This document shows, one piece after another, positions 37,772-48,159 of a DNA stretch of 64,000 nt. The stretch lies in contig OZ025282.1 of NCBI GenBank assembly GCA_964019165.1, positions 8,611,529-8,675,528 on the forward strand. The letters run 5' to 3'. The notes under the pieces were generated by a model, which worked only from the letters and a program-made list of their open reading frames with translations, was not told the DNA's origin and searched no databases. Origin of the DNA: Mastigias papua (taxonomy: Eukaryota; Cnidaria; Scyphozoa; Rhizostomeae; Mastigiidae). The position numbers were made by a program, and so were the translations under genes. Every line of letters starts with the position of its first letter. Positions within the stretch are counted from its first letter, which is position 1.

Positions 37772-37879
37772 ATGCATATCTTGGACATTGTAGAACTTGA
37801 AGGAATAGAGCGAGAAGACAGCAGAGGTGAAAGTATTGCTAAAACTTTGGACCAGATTGCTGCGAAGAAGCTTCAGTAG
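37772..37879 (+). pseudogene. Short protein-like fragment, possible hAT transposase relic
   Basis: A 35-codon frame from ATG to TAG, strongly hydrophilic and unlike its AT-rich surroundings (HILDIVELEGIEREDSRGE, then SIAKTLDQIAAKK). The string LDIVELEG followed by ESIAKTL resembles the region between catalytic residues of domesticated hAT transposases of the KIAA1586/ZMYM type. That resemblance is from memory and weak. The frame is closed upstream by a TGA at 37742. It may be a relic of a longer protein or chance. Confidence 0.25.
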
Positions 37880-37880
37880 C

Positions 37881-39060
37881 TCTACAGAGTAGGCTCACCA
37901 TGTAAGTTCATTTATTTGAGTTTTGCTTATCTGTGCCAGACTTGATAGGGGTTTTGGCGTGCCTTGGCTCACGATCCAAAACCTGATGACTGGTTTACGG
38001 CAGATGAAAACTTTTCACTAAGTGACCCGACTTTTACTGCAGCTACTCACGTTTCTAGACACTTGAGTGAGTAACTCTGGAGCATCACCATTGTTGTCAA
38101 TAGCAATGAAAACAGAATTGTCAGTCGGCTATCTCCGCTCATTGCTGGCTGTTACGAGATTTTGCTCTTCCCACATGCCTAGACAACTTGGCTCAGTCTG
38201 ATAAGGTAGGCGATTGCTTGTTGTATAGGATAATTATGAAGATGATGATTGCTCCTCCTTCAACCTTAAACCGGAACCGTGATGTACTGAATGATTGTAG
38301 TAGAAGCCACGCAGAAGAATGCTTAGATAGTGGCTTTCAAATCATGCCCTAATTCAGCTGAAGATGATCCACTCATTCTTTCACGAATTTATCTGCTATT
38401 GCCCCTCCCACACGAGAGAAATTGCAACAGGTCTACCTCGAATGGAACTGTTCCTGGGGTTTCTATTCAGTGCTGTTTGGTACGAAGTTTGCAAACGAGA
38501 ATACATAGGGCGCCATTTGTAAGGTCAAGAAATAGTTTATCAAGGATGAAGTTCTATTTCGTCAAGACAGGACTGTGTTATGGGCTACTTCTATAAGGCA
38601 CCCTTAAAAGCACATTAGTTTATCATTCTCTTCCGAAAATTTTTAGATGCGGGCGGACGCTTTTTTGTATTCCCTATTAGCCAGTCTGAATTTGTAGCAT
38701 TGTTTTTTGCAGAAATGAGGCTCGTAAGTGCATTCAAATTGTCGTGAGTAGCGTTGTATCGGAGGATCTGGAGTGATAATGTGATCAATTTCTTATGGGG
38801 AGGGTTTCCACTGATACACAAACAACGTCTAATTGCGAATGTCAGTACTTGATTCTCAATGATGCAGTATTTATCAAGACAAATATGACAAGCAAGAATT
38901 TATAGAATAAAAAAATAGTTGATGTGAGAGGAAAAAATGACGCTCGCAGGGATGATAAACTAATGGTTTTTTAAGGGGCCTTAGCCAAATTAAAAAGATA
39001 TAATAGACTACAGGTTTTTCTTACAAGAAAACGTTTATCCTCCAGCACTGAGACTGTCAT
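37881..39060. other. No feature recognised
   Basis: AT-rich DNA. A donor-like ATGTAAGTTC at 37900 has no matching exon. Nothing else supported. Confidence 0.45.
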
Positions 39061-39063
39061 TAC

Positions 39064-39217
<154 letters not shown>

Positions 39218-39300
39218 CTGATGATTACTGATGAAGACATTTATCAAAACGTCTCCATTTGAGTAAAGTATATTTTTGATTTTATCTGTACATACTAGCT
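39218..39300 (+). repeat. Penelope-3'-end-like block next to (TA)n
   Basis: CTGATGA occurs twice (39218 and 39229), followed by AGACATTTATCAAAACGTC. This is the CTGATGA ... AAAAC GTC order of a hammerhead core with G12 replaced by A and a poor stem II. A TTTGAGTAAAGTATATTTTT tail follows. Probably a decayed relative of the 31-kb unit. Confidence 0.4.
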
Positions 39301-39376
39301 CTTTCCTGATATCATCACTACCAATTTTGTAGGACTTTCTTAGCAAGGATATTTAAGTTTATATGACACTGCAGTG

Positions 39377-39745
<369 letters not shown>

Positions 39746-39970
39746 AAACTAGCTACAACCTAAAATGATAACACGAGTTAGGGCCAAATGTGGATTTTTA
39801 TCTTGGGTAACCCTACCATATTTTTCATCATCTGGTTGTGTTCCAGTTGCTTTGTACTAGGAAAATCCCAACTGCGCGTAAGGTGTCCTCCTTGCAACCT
39901 GTGTTTTCAAAGGTCATTCATCAGACTTAACGAGATTTCACAAATCATTGCGCTATTTTAGCCAAGACTC
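39746..39970. other. No feature recognised
   Basis: Short unique spacer between the family A copy and the MITE. Confidence 0.5.
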
Positions 39971-39973
39971 TAA

Positions 39974-40557
39974 TGCTAGGCGCACACTGGAGAAATTTGC
40001 TTAAGAAAAGTGTCATTCGTGCCATATTGCTTAAGCGAAATTCTCCAGTGTGCGCTGGTTAATCCCTAAGCAATCTTGCTTTTCTAGCCAAAAGTAAAAT
40101 ATCTATCGTGTTTGATATTTTTTTCCTTTCGTGCCATTTTGCTTACAGTGTGCGGGGGTGAAAGCAATATTGCTTACAACTCTTGGAGTGCAGCGCATGC
40201 GCTTGTGTACAGTTGAGATCACAGCATTCTTCGAACAATGGTGGCAAACAAGCCCTTCGATGATAAATAAACATTCTCTACATCCCCATTTATCAAGCTG
40301 AGGACATCTCGTGACAGAATACGGATAAAGCGCATGCGCTGCACTCCAAGAGTTGTAAGCAATATTGCTTTCACCCCCGCACACTGTAAGCAAAATGGCA
40401 CGAAAGGAAAAAAATATCAAACACGATAGATATTTTACTTTTGGCTAGAAAAGCAATATTGCTTAGGGATTAACCACCGCACACTGGAGAATTTTGCTTA
40501 AGCAATATGGCACGAATGGCACTTTTCTAAGCAAATTTCTCCAGTGTGCGCCTAGCA
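39974..40557. mobile_element. Nested-hairpin MITE with TAA duplications
   Basis: Begins TGCTAGGCGCACACTGG and ends with the exact inverse. Both sides are flanked by TAA (39971-39973 and 40558-40560), the 3-bp target typical of PIF/Harbinger. Long inverted arms of about 220-240 bp enclose a ~120-bp centre (about 40210-40330). Within the left arm GCGCACACTGGAGAA (39979) is inverted again at 40040-40056, and AAGCAATATTGCTT palindromes and CACTGTGCG-type motifs recur, so each arm is a hairpin of its own. Its two GCGCATGCGC-like motifs flank the centre. No coding capacity. Confidence 0.85.
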
Positions 40558-40560
40558 TAA

Positions 40561-41136
40561 GGGAGACCATAAACTCCACGCATTTGCCGCGAAGGTCTTG
40601 TTGCTACAAATGTACTGTCGTGTCGTGGCGTGTCTATTTGGCGTTTGAAGCAGTTTCCTTAAAATACGGTTGCATGAGCAGTATGTGATCGTGGAATTTG
40701 GATTACACCTCATTTAATTGCAAATTTTTGCTTATATGTGTTTTAGTGTTTTTGCTAAGAAGCTTGTATAAAGCTCAGGACAATATGGGCTTGCAATACA
40801 TGAACGCATTTATTAGTACCTTCACTGCAGTTCTACACAGAATATGCAGTGCTAAAAGCTCTGTGTGCAGTTCAAGAGAGAGATCTGTGCAGATTGCATT
40901 GTACATCTATTACGAGAGATTTTATTTAATGTAAAGCGTTGTCTATACATTGTCATTTCCAACAGGTATGACAGCAAAACATGTTGTATACTTTCAATGC
41001 TTTTGCATCAGGTGCATGTTTTTATGCTTATATTAGTTAAGGGCTACTCCTCAATGCAATAGCCACGGGAAAAAGGACAGTGATAAATTGTCCTTAAAAA
41101 GCTCTGCTTCACTGCGCAGATTTCTTGTCAAGAGTA
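40561..41136. other. No feature recognised
   Basis: Short overlapping open frames (40494-41062) without domains. AT-rich. Confidence 0.45.
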
Positions 41137-41510
41137 TACACTTTTTTTATAAGAATACCTGCCTTTTCATTGAGGCTCAATACTCTTACATTTTTCTGAT
41201 TTTGAATCTAAGAATATTCGTAACTTGTTCTTACATTTTAGCGATTTTGAGCATTAGTTCTCGTATAGACTATATTCTTATGCTAAAAAGTGTGTAACTG
41301 ACACTCCCTGAAGAGTTGCCAGGTCGCACTATAGTGTAACGAGTTCCAGACGGGATAAGTAAAGCTCACTCTTGTTTTTTCCAAAAAAGCTCAAATCAGC
41401 AAAAAATCTATACTTTGATGAGCATTGCGTTATTTTGAAATTATTCTTTAATTTCAGAAAATTTGAGCCTTGATATTCTTATAGACTATATTCCTATAAA
41501 AAAGTGTGTA
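41137..41510. mobile_element. MITE family B, copy 1
   Basis: Ends are inverted: TACACTTTTTTTATAAGAAT at the left and the inverse in CCTATAAAAAAGTGTGTA at the right, with subterminal GAGGCTCAATA / ATTTGAGCCTTGATATTC also inverse. It aligns along its length with 62496-62844 (shared GACACTCCCT, GCAAAAAATCTA, TTATTCTTTAA, TTGAGCCTTGATATTCTTA). Non-coding. The superfamily is not determined. Confidence 0.75.
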
Positions 41511-41520
41511 GTAGTCAGTA

Positions 41521-42490
41521 CTCTAGTGGATGTAGTAGGGAACATAGTGTAGATTTGACAAGTATCTTGCATACTTACTTATATCACCCATTGGCAAAGA
41601 TCAGGATACTGTGGGCACAAAATGCTACTAGGCATGGTTTCACGCAGACATATTAACATGAATTGTTGTCCCAATGTTATATTGGATATGGATTTGTAGT
41701 TTGTCACCCATTTATCAGCCAATTCGACTAATGTAGAAAATATGTTAGTTATCTGTCATCACTTGTTTCATGAAATTAACCAAAAGGTGAATTTTCCGAA
41801 TTTCTTACTGTAAGTTGATGGATTGCACTGGATTGCACTGGATTGCACAATCCTATGTGCATTGTCAATGTAGCTTTCTTAAATGATGTGATCCGCACTG
41901 CCATTTAGTGGCCTACCTACATTCATTTTTTATGAGAAACTTATTAGGAAGGGTGAGGCTACATGTTCCCCCTGTTCCGACACATTCTAAGCCTAAAAGT
42001 TCTTATAAGTCTCTTGATTTAATATTTACCTGCAAAAATGACGAATATTACCTTGATGATGCTTCGCCCCCTACGTATTTTCTTTTGCATTAACGCAATG
42101 AAGTGGTCTAGCCAAAATGGTCGAACTCACCGCCTCCACCCTCAACGTCGCAAGCCATAACTCGAAATGAAGATCAGAAATATTTTGCCATGAATATGAA
42201 CTGTACTGTTATTTGCGTATCTTGCTATAGCTTACAGTAGTATAGTGAACTACACTATGACGTACCGCGCGATGGCGTGCCCCATGTAGACGCACCATAC
42301 TGTGGTGTGGAACATTTTTTGTGGTTCATTGTACTGGCGTTTGCATACTGCCCTTTGATATACTGTACCATATCATCTTTAAAATTCCAGGTTTAAAAGT
42401 GCAGCACCAGCATTGCGTCTAAAGAACCTTGCAATTCCACAAACGTGGAAGTTGATACTTGCATCGTAATAATCGAGTGTCCTGAACCAA
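41521..42490. other. No gene; 10-bp tandem triplet
   Basis: GATTGCACTG repeats at 41821, 41831 and 41841 (the third truncated). Otherwise AT-rich DNA without supported features. Confidence 0.5.
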
Positions 42491-43530
42491 TGCACTCTTC
42501 TCTTTTTACAAGAACCACCGGTAAAAGTGAGGTTCAGGCTGGCTAGTCTTAATTTTTCCAAAATTTTTGAGGCTGAATTGTTATTAATTTGTTCTTAAAT
42601 TATTGGAGTGCAGGCAATTTAGACGTTAGAAAATATACAAGATAACATTGTATGTTTCGCCAAGGGCAACTAATTTATGAAAATCAAAGGGGAGAAGTGA
42701 TAAGACTGTTAATCCTCCACAGGCTAACTAAGAAGTGGCATTTCATGTCAGTATGTTTTTAGAAAGCGTATCCATCTTTGTCGAAAACTACAGTTTACGA
42801 CAGTGCTTTAGCCTCAGCTTGTTCTGAATTTGTTCTTATTTTCCCATAAATTTTGAGACTCGTTTTCTTAAGCTACTGCCAAACGACTAGACTTTTTTCT
42901 CTCGACTTTTGCTATATGTAGTGTCCCCGTGCACGCAGTATTAATCAATCTAAAATGCAGACGAAGAATAGGAAAACCAAACATTGCACACTCAGCGCAA
43001 TCATTAGTCATTTTATAAAACAGTAATCATAAAAGAACAAAGCATGTCTCTGCCAAGTTTCTTGGGCACGAGCCTCTAATCAAGAAAGTATAATGTCATT
43101 ATCTTCAAGTTTACCTGCATTATACATTTGTATTCCAAAAACCTGATGACGTATAGTGTTGTGGCCAAACGGCTATACATTTCACTTTACAACTTACTGG
43201 ACTTTCTAACTTGGAACCTCGCTTTCACGAAAATCTCAACAATCACTGGAAAAATATCAGAAAAGCGATGGAGTAGGCATGCGCAAACTGTACAAAAGTC
43301 TAGAAACTGGCCATTCGGCAATGCAGCTCTACACAACTTCAAAATCCACCAGATTTTTTTGACCAAGATCAAAAACACTATACACAGAAGTTTATGCTAT
43401 ACAACTGTATGCAAGTTGGCCAAACGACTAAATTTTTGACTAGATTTTTGTCAAGTGAAAAGTCAAGAGAAAAATCTAATCGTTTGGTCATGGCTATATA
43501 AAGTTGTTCTTATAAAAAGTGAGTGTAGGC
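42491..43530. mobile_element. MITE family B, copy 3, split by another element
   Basis: Left end TGCACTCTTCTCTTTTTACA (42491) and right end TTCTTATAAAAAGTGAGTGT (43508-43527) match family B ends. TTTTGAGACTCGTTTTCTTA at 42851-42870 is the counterpart of TTTGAGCCTTGATATTCTTA at 41462-41481. The sequence is interrupted after 42870 by the 624-bp element at 42871-43494 and resumes at 43495. Confidence 0.6.
42871..43494. mobile_element. MITE family C nested in family B
   Basis: Terminal inverted repeats: AGCTACTGCCAAACGACTAG at the left, and the inverse of CTAATCGTTTGGTCATGGC at the right, extending through AGACTTTTTTCTCTCGACTT / AAGTCAAGAGAAAAATCT. GGCCAAACG recurs inside at 43160 and 43419. Comparison with the uninterrupted family B copy fits insertion at a TA (42869-42870, repeated at 43495-43496). 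No coding capacity. Confidence 0.7.
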
Positions 43531-44250
43531 ACCCAGAGTTTTTGATTGTTTATAAACAGAGTACAGATGCTGGACAAAGTGAGTCTCATTGATTTCTGAT
43601 ATCAATGAATCATCACAATTGATGTAATCATATTGATGGTTGCTAACGTAAACTTGGATCAGAGAAGAACAATGCTGTCATTCAGTAGGGCATTGTCAGT
43701 TGTCTGAAGTCCCTTTCTGTAAAACCCCGAAGACGTCAAGTTGTGATGGTTTTCATTCCCCTATCTGCGAATATGTAAATAATTCCTTTTTATGAACTTA
43801 TTTGTAGGAAGTGAGCGGTTAGCATTGAGAAATAGGGAACTCCACTACTCTAGGCCTGGGCACCAGTACAACGAAAAGCAAAACATTTTCACTTTATATT
43901 AGATAGTATTCATACTCTCTCAAGTATACCCAGTGTCAGTGCAGAAGAAACAGAGTTCAGTACTTCCTGCACCTGTACCATATGTTAAGGTACATTGCAA
44001 TTACGCTACAATGCCATAAAATGTGACTCAATTATGTGCAATACAGTCAGGTTACTTGCAATTCTCTATTAAACAGTACAGCTGTACAGTGAAATACGCT
44101 GCTGCACAGATTTATTTAATTCATGTTAATTCTTTTATTTCATTTTAATGCTTTTAAGGAGGGTTGCCCTTCAACAGAAGATGCGTCTACATTCCATTGT
44201 ACCTCATTTGCTAGAAGATACCGATAGTTGATGCAGCGGACTAGGTCTTG
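43531..44250. other. No feature recognised
   Basis: AT-rich DNA between the nested MITEs and the reverse-transcriptase relic. Confidence 0.45.
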
Positions 44251-44252
44251 GC

Positions 44253-44878
44253 ATGCTAATGGTTCTAGCTTTCATCCACCTTCAAAAAGCCATTGATATT
44301 GTTGATCATGAAGTTCTTTGCAAAAAATTGGAGCATTGTGGTGTTCAACACCAGGGACTCGCATGGTACAATCATACATATAGAACCAAAACCATCCCTG
44401 TCTTGCCAACGGGATCAGGTCAAAAATTGAGGAGTTAGAGATTGGTGTGTCCCAAGGCTCATGTCTGGTCCCCCTTCTTATTTACATAAATGATCTACCA
44501 CATGCTATCCGAAATGCTGTCGCCTCCACTTATGCTGATGACATGTGTGTGTGATATCATGCTTGAGATATAAGTACCCTTAACGAAGCTATCAGTAGCA
44601 ATCTCTTACAACTGGACACTTGGCTTGTTCTATGCTTGTTTCTATCTTGCAAAAACATAACATCCTCAGAAGTCATAATGAAGATTTGCATTTACAAATT
44701 CTCAAGAAAGATCTTCAAGTGACCCAGAAAATATACCATGTTATGATGATCGAAAATTCTGGAAGCAGCTAACACATGAAGAAAGTCTCAGCTAAAGTTT
44801 CCAGAGTTATTAGCCTTCTAGGGCATGCCAGAGCTTTCCTACCACTGGAAACAGTAAAGATCTTATATCATGCCTAAT
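44253..44878 (+). pseudogene. Non-LTR retrotransposon reverse transcriptase, decayed
   Basis: The first frame carries the RT palm start (LQKAIDIVDHEVL, then LEHCGVQ), matching FxDLxKAFDTVDH. After a frame change there follows GVSQGSCLVPLL, a counterpart of the GVPQGSVLGPLLF motif, then INDLPHAI and TYADDM, the catalytic YADD box. Further along, after stops, AKVSRVISLLGHARAFLP and a following ILYHA match the thumb region downstream of the palm. This order is that of CR1/Jockey-type LINEs. Several stops and shifts make it non-functional. No endonuclease domain or 3' tail was identified. Confidence 0.85.
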
Positions 44879-44879
44879 T

Positions 44880-45240
44880 ATAAGGAAAATTTATCACTGC
44901 ACAATTTTCTGAAAATAGAGAGTATTAGGCGAAGTCGGTTATGAAATATCCCTTGACTACGCTCTTTATTTTCGCGTATGAAGTGAGCAACACCAATCCT
45001 CTACAGAGTTAACTGATTGAACATTGATTAGCGATTGCTATTGGTTGAACACTTGTTATTGATTGCTGTTGATATGGCAGGTTATATTTCAATCATAGCA
45101 GATTTTGTCGCAAAGTCATGTGAATACGTTTTATTACTGGACACATTAACTTTTTATCACGGCACAAATTGTTTATCGCTGCATAGGCCTACTAGAATTA
45201 GGTATGCCCCACACTTTCGGTATTGTTGGCTCATACTATC
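44880..45240. other. No feature recognised
   Basis: AT-rich DNA downstream of the RT relic. It may include its 3' UTR, but no poly-A or tandem tail is visible. Confidence 0.4.
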
Positions 45241-45244
45241 GGTA

Positions 45245-45765
45245 CCGTAAAGACTCGATTAAGTCCCTTCTTTGATTAAGCCCCCCTCGAATAAGCCCCC
45301 ACCCATAGGATGGTTTTTGACAAATAAGCCCCCACCGTCGAATAAGCCCCCACCGTCGAATATTTTCAACCAGTTTCTTGTAAAGCATATTTCATATTCT
45401 TTCGCTATTCGTCTCCGCATGGTATTTTGCTGGTGTTACCACTAATCCAACTTCTCGCCTTCTTTTCCCAGTGACGTTTGCCATTAGTGTAGAAACTAGA
45501 AATTTCGATGGGAATATGTCCAACTAGTTCAAGTTCGTCTGTTAGGAAAACACCAACAGCATTTTTGTCATATTCTGTCGCTTCTTCCTGATGGTCTGAA
45601 CGGCAAACGAGTTCCTTATTTAAGGACTAGTCTTTGTCAAAGTATTCATCATCACATGGGGTGGGGTGGGGTGGGGTGGGGTGGGGTGGGGTGGGGTGGG
45701 GTGGGGTGCTTATTAACAGTTTGAAGTTCTAGCATAGGTGCTTTTTCGAGGGGAGCAAATTGGAG
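45245..45765. mobile_element. MITE with AATAAGCCCCC subterminal repeats
   Basis: The left side reads ACCGTAAAGACTCGATTAAG and then three direct CGAATAAGCCCCC copies (45288-45350). The right side has the inverse sense: GGGGTGCTTATTAACAG (45704) and GTGCTTTTTCGAGGGGAGC (45739). The layout is that of MITEs with TCGAATAAGCCCCC arms, and the ends are approximate. A TGGGG microsatellite lies inside its right arm. Confidence 0.6.
45657..45708. repeat. (TGGGG)10 pentamer array
   Basis: Ten perfect TGGGG units on the plus strand. It sits at the junction where the MITE's GGGGGCTTATT motif is expected and so probably expanded from it. Multiple G4 runs make it a strong G-quadruplex candidate. Confidence 0.97.
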
Positions 45766-46260
45766 AATTTGCGGTAATTGGCTTATAGCTGGAGAATCGG
45801 AAGCTATGTTCTTTAATTCTATGTAGGAAATGGCTCTATTATGCCTTTGTGGCCTATTCACTTGAAACTCAGTAAACTCTTCGTATATCCACGTAATACT
45901 GAGATAGATTTGAAATCGCCCAGCAGAAAGTCGTATAATGGGTAAAGATTTTTTACTGTTGAGGAGTTAAAATTTGGAATGACTTTCCCGCCGAAACAGA
46001 AAGACACCGGATGTATTCAAAAAATTCATTTATTTGCCCACGTCTGATGAAGCTTTTATAATAATAACTCTGTATTGGTTTTGTAACAATTTTAATTTTT
46101 TAATAAGTGTATTTGATTTTAGATGCACTATTGTTTTTATTGTGATTGAAGTTTTTAAGTGGAGGACCCCATTCAGACGAGCTTCGGCTTTAAATGGATT
46201 TTTGGACGAAATAGAATGGAAATACAAGACAATACAATGCATTTGATTTCTCTGCATCAG
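45766..46260. other. No feature recognised
   Basis: AT-rich DNA. The overlapping open frames at 46030-46377 are AT-rich noise around a hairpin. Confidence 0.45.
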
Positions 46261-46261
46261 A

Positions 46262-46314
46262 CTGAATAGCACTAGATGGCACTCGGCAACCGAGTGCAAT
46301 CTAGTGCTATTCAG
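46262..46314. repeat. 25-bp near-perfect hairpin, 3-nt loop
   Basis: CTGAATAGCACTAGATGGCA... (46262-46286) pairs with 46290-46314 with a single mismatch and a CAA loop. It is isolated: no longer arms outside it. Confidence 0.95.
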
Positions 46315-46319
46315 AATGT

Positions 46320-47045
46320 TGCAATCCAGGACAGTACAACACTGAATAACAATGCCTATTAAAGCATAGGTTTCCAAATTTTTGATTTGCTAGGAGCTTT
46401 GGTTGCACTTAAATTCTTCATACCGTATCAACCTGTGTTCTACAGAGACGCATTCGCAGCCAATGTAGTTTGAATCTCTCTACATAAATTATTTGAGCTA
46501 TATGTGATAGTTAGAATAAATGACTACTGTGTAAACAGAAATTGTTTATGCGCTTCGCTAGCTAAGAAAGGACTGGGAGTGTAGTAGCAGCTATCTAGCA
46601 GTAATATTCCTTAATCCTTCAATCGCCTGCCTACCCTTGTCACTCACTGTTGCTGTAATTACCCTGTTTTCTTTTGAACATTATCAGATGCAGCCCTTAA
46701 TTGATTCGAGATTCCTAGCATTGTCGGGTAAAGAGCCTAATTGCTGATACATTGCAGCTCAATTGACTTTCATTGAGTAGTTTCGCATCTTTCAGGCCAC
46801 TATTGTCAAATACAGAAACGTGTGGTGAATACTTTCTTTTCATGTCGGCTGATCGACCTCAATCACTTTGTTATTTTCAATATGAGTTTTCACTGTTATG
46901 CGCTATACTGTTCTTTATCAATGAAAGATATATACTTTGCAGTCACGTTTGGCTCCTGTTTAATAATGATGTCTTTTTGAAATGACCTTACTTCTACTAC
47001 GGGGCTATAACCTTACTTTAGGTGAATAATACCTTTGGTGTAATC
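46320..47045. other. No feature recognised
   Basis: AT-rich DNA without supported genes or repeats. Confidence 0.45.
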
Positions 47046-47047
47046 AG

Positions 47048-47110
47048 AGGTGTAGAAGAATGGGAGCCAGGGAGGCTTAGCCCCCCGTCGTTTCTTTCAT
47101 TTTCATTTTG
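47048..47110 (+). repeat. Partial copy of GGGGTGTA...GGGAGGCTTAGCC repeat
   Basis: AGGTGTAGAAGAATGGGAGC followed by AGGGAGGCTTAGCCCCCC parallels the minus-strand block at 36985-37075. Confidence 0.45.
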
Positions 47111-47859
47111 AATTCTTTTTCAACAGTATCCCCGTGAATCAAAGTAGATTGGTTTTCGGGGGACCGTGATATAATATTAGCAAGCTTATAAAACTAAAAT
47201 AAAGGCGTGAAAATTTACATCAATGTACACATTTGAAAATGATGAAAGAAATATTGAAACATGAAAGAAATATTAGAAACAAGGTATTTAATATTGTCTA
47301 CAAGGAAGACTTGCTGGTATTGACGATTTACAGCTAAAGACATTTGTGCCATTAAGAGGATCTTGCCAAGCTTGATTTGAGCATAGAATGCACACGAGTC
47401 AGCATTTCACAATTTCTAAGAACATTGTCCATCATGTATTGTAAGTAGAATGATGGTTTTCTGTTTTGAACTAGTTAACTTGACTCGATTTATCTCGTAA
47501 TATGTCTCCATTGGCGATGTGACGGTTCCCATAGTATTCAACTGTGAAAATGAGACTATGGATTTGATATTGAACTTTCCGCTTTTGCTTACTTGACCGC
47601 ACAAATAGAAAGTGTCCGGTGATCGCAAAGTTTTGTTGGGAGAACTTTTAATGACGTTAAAGCTCCGGATAGGTTCAATATCATTACCTTGAAACTCACT
47701 ACTTGCATTGCACATCATACCTTTTCTTTTATGTGCTGGTGTTGGGGTTCTCTCCTTGCCAGATTGGTCGTAGGTAATTTCTTTTCGTGGTCATTGTTGC
47801 ACAAAGACAGCCTGCAATTAAGGAATCATCTTACTAAACCCGCTTTTTACGCTGTACAA
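47111..47859. other. No feature recognised
   Basis: AT-rich DNA. The antisense open frame at 47416-47718 has no recognisable domain. Confidence 0.45.
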
Positions 47860-47861
47860 AC

Positions 47862-48040
47862 TAACCCAGGATTGAGCCTGTTTCAATCCAGGTAAAACTA
47901 ACCTAAGTGAGAATTTTTGTAGTATAAGCACATACCCACCTGGGTTGAGCCTCCATCCACTTACGTTTCAGCCCAGGTAGAGTTAAAGGAAGTACTGTGC
48001 AAACGCAAAACAGCGTTGAACCAGGGTAGCTTTAGTGCAG
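47862..48040. repeat. Diverged repeats with AACCCAGG/CCAGGTA motifs
   Basis: AACCCAGGATTGAGCCTGTT ... TTTCAATCCAGGTAAAACTA is echoed by CACCTGGGTTGAGCCTCC ... TTTCAGCCCAGGTAGAGTTA and then by GTTGAACCAGGGTAGC. It looks like a small MITE with internal repetition. Ends not defined. Confidence 0.4.
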
Positions 48041-48159
48041 AGCATGCGAATTGAAGTCAATACTCAAAGAAAGTACTAGACTTTCTCTTGAAAGCGACAG
48101 ATTTTGAACTATTATCATTTATTATGCTGCATGGGCTCTGACCAGAGCCTCATTAAAAG

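Noticed and set aside
41908..42093. Possible LINE endonuclease fragment (PTHSK...SLDLIFT)
   Set aside because: The match to the LDLIFT motif is a handful of residues without the other endonuclease motifs, so it is too weak to list.
45657..45708. Interstitial telomere repeat
   Set aside because: The TGGGG unit is not the usual animal telomere repeat, and the array sits within a MITE that already carries G/C runs.
46262..46314. microRNA precursor
   Set aside because: A 3-nt loop and 25-bp stem are too tight and short for a typical animal precursor, and no flanking basal stem is visible.
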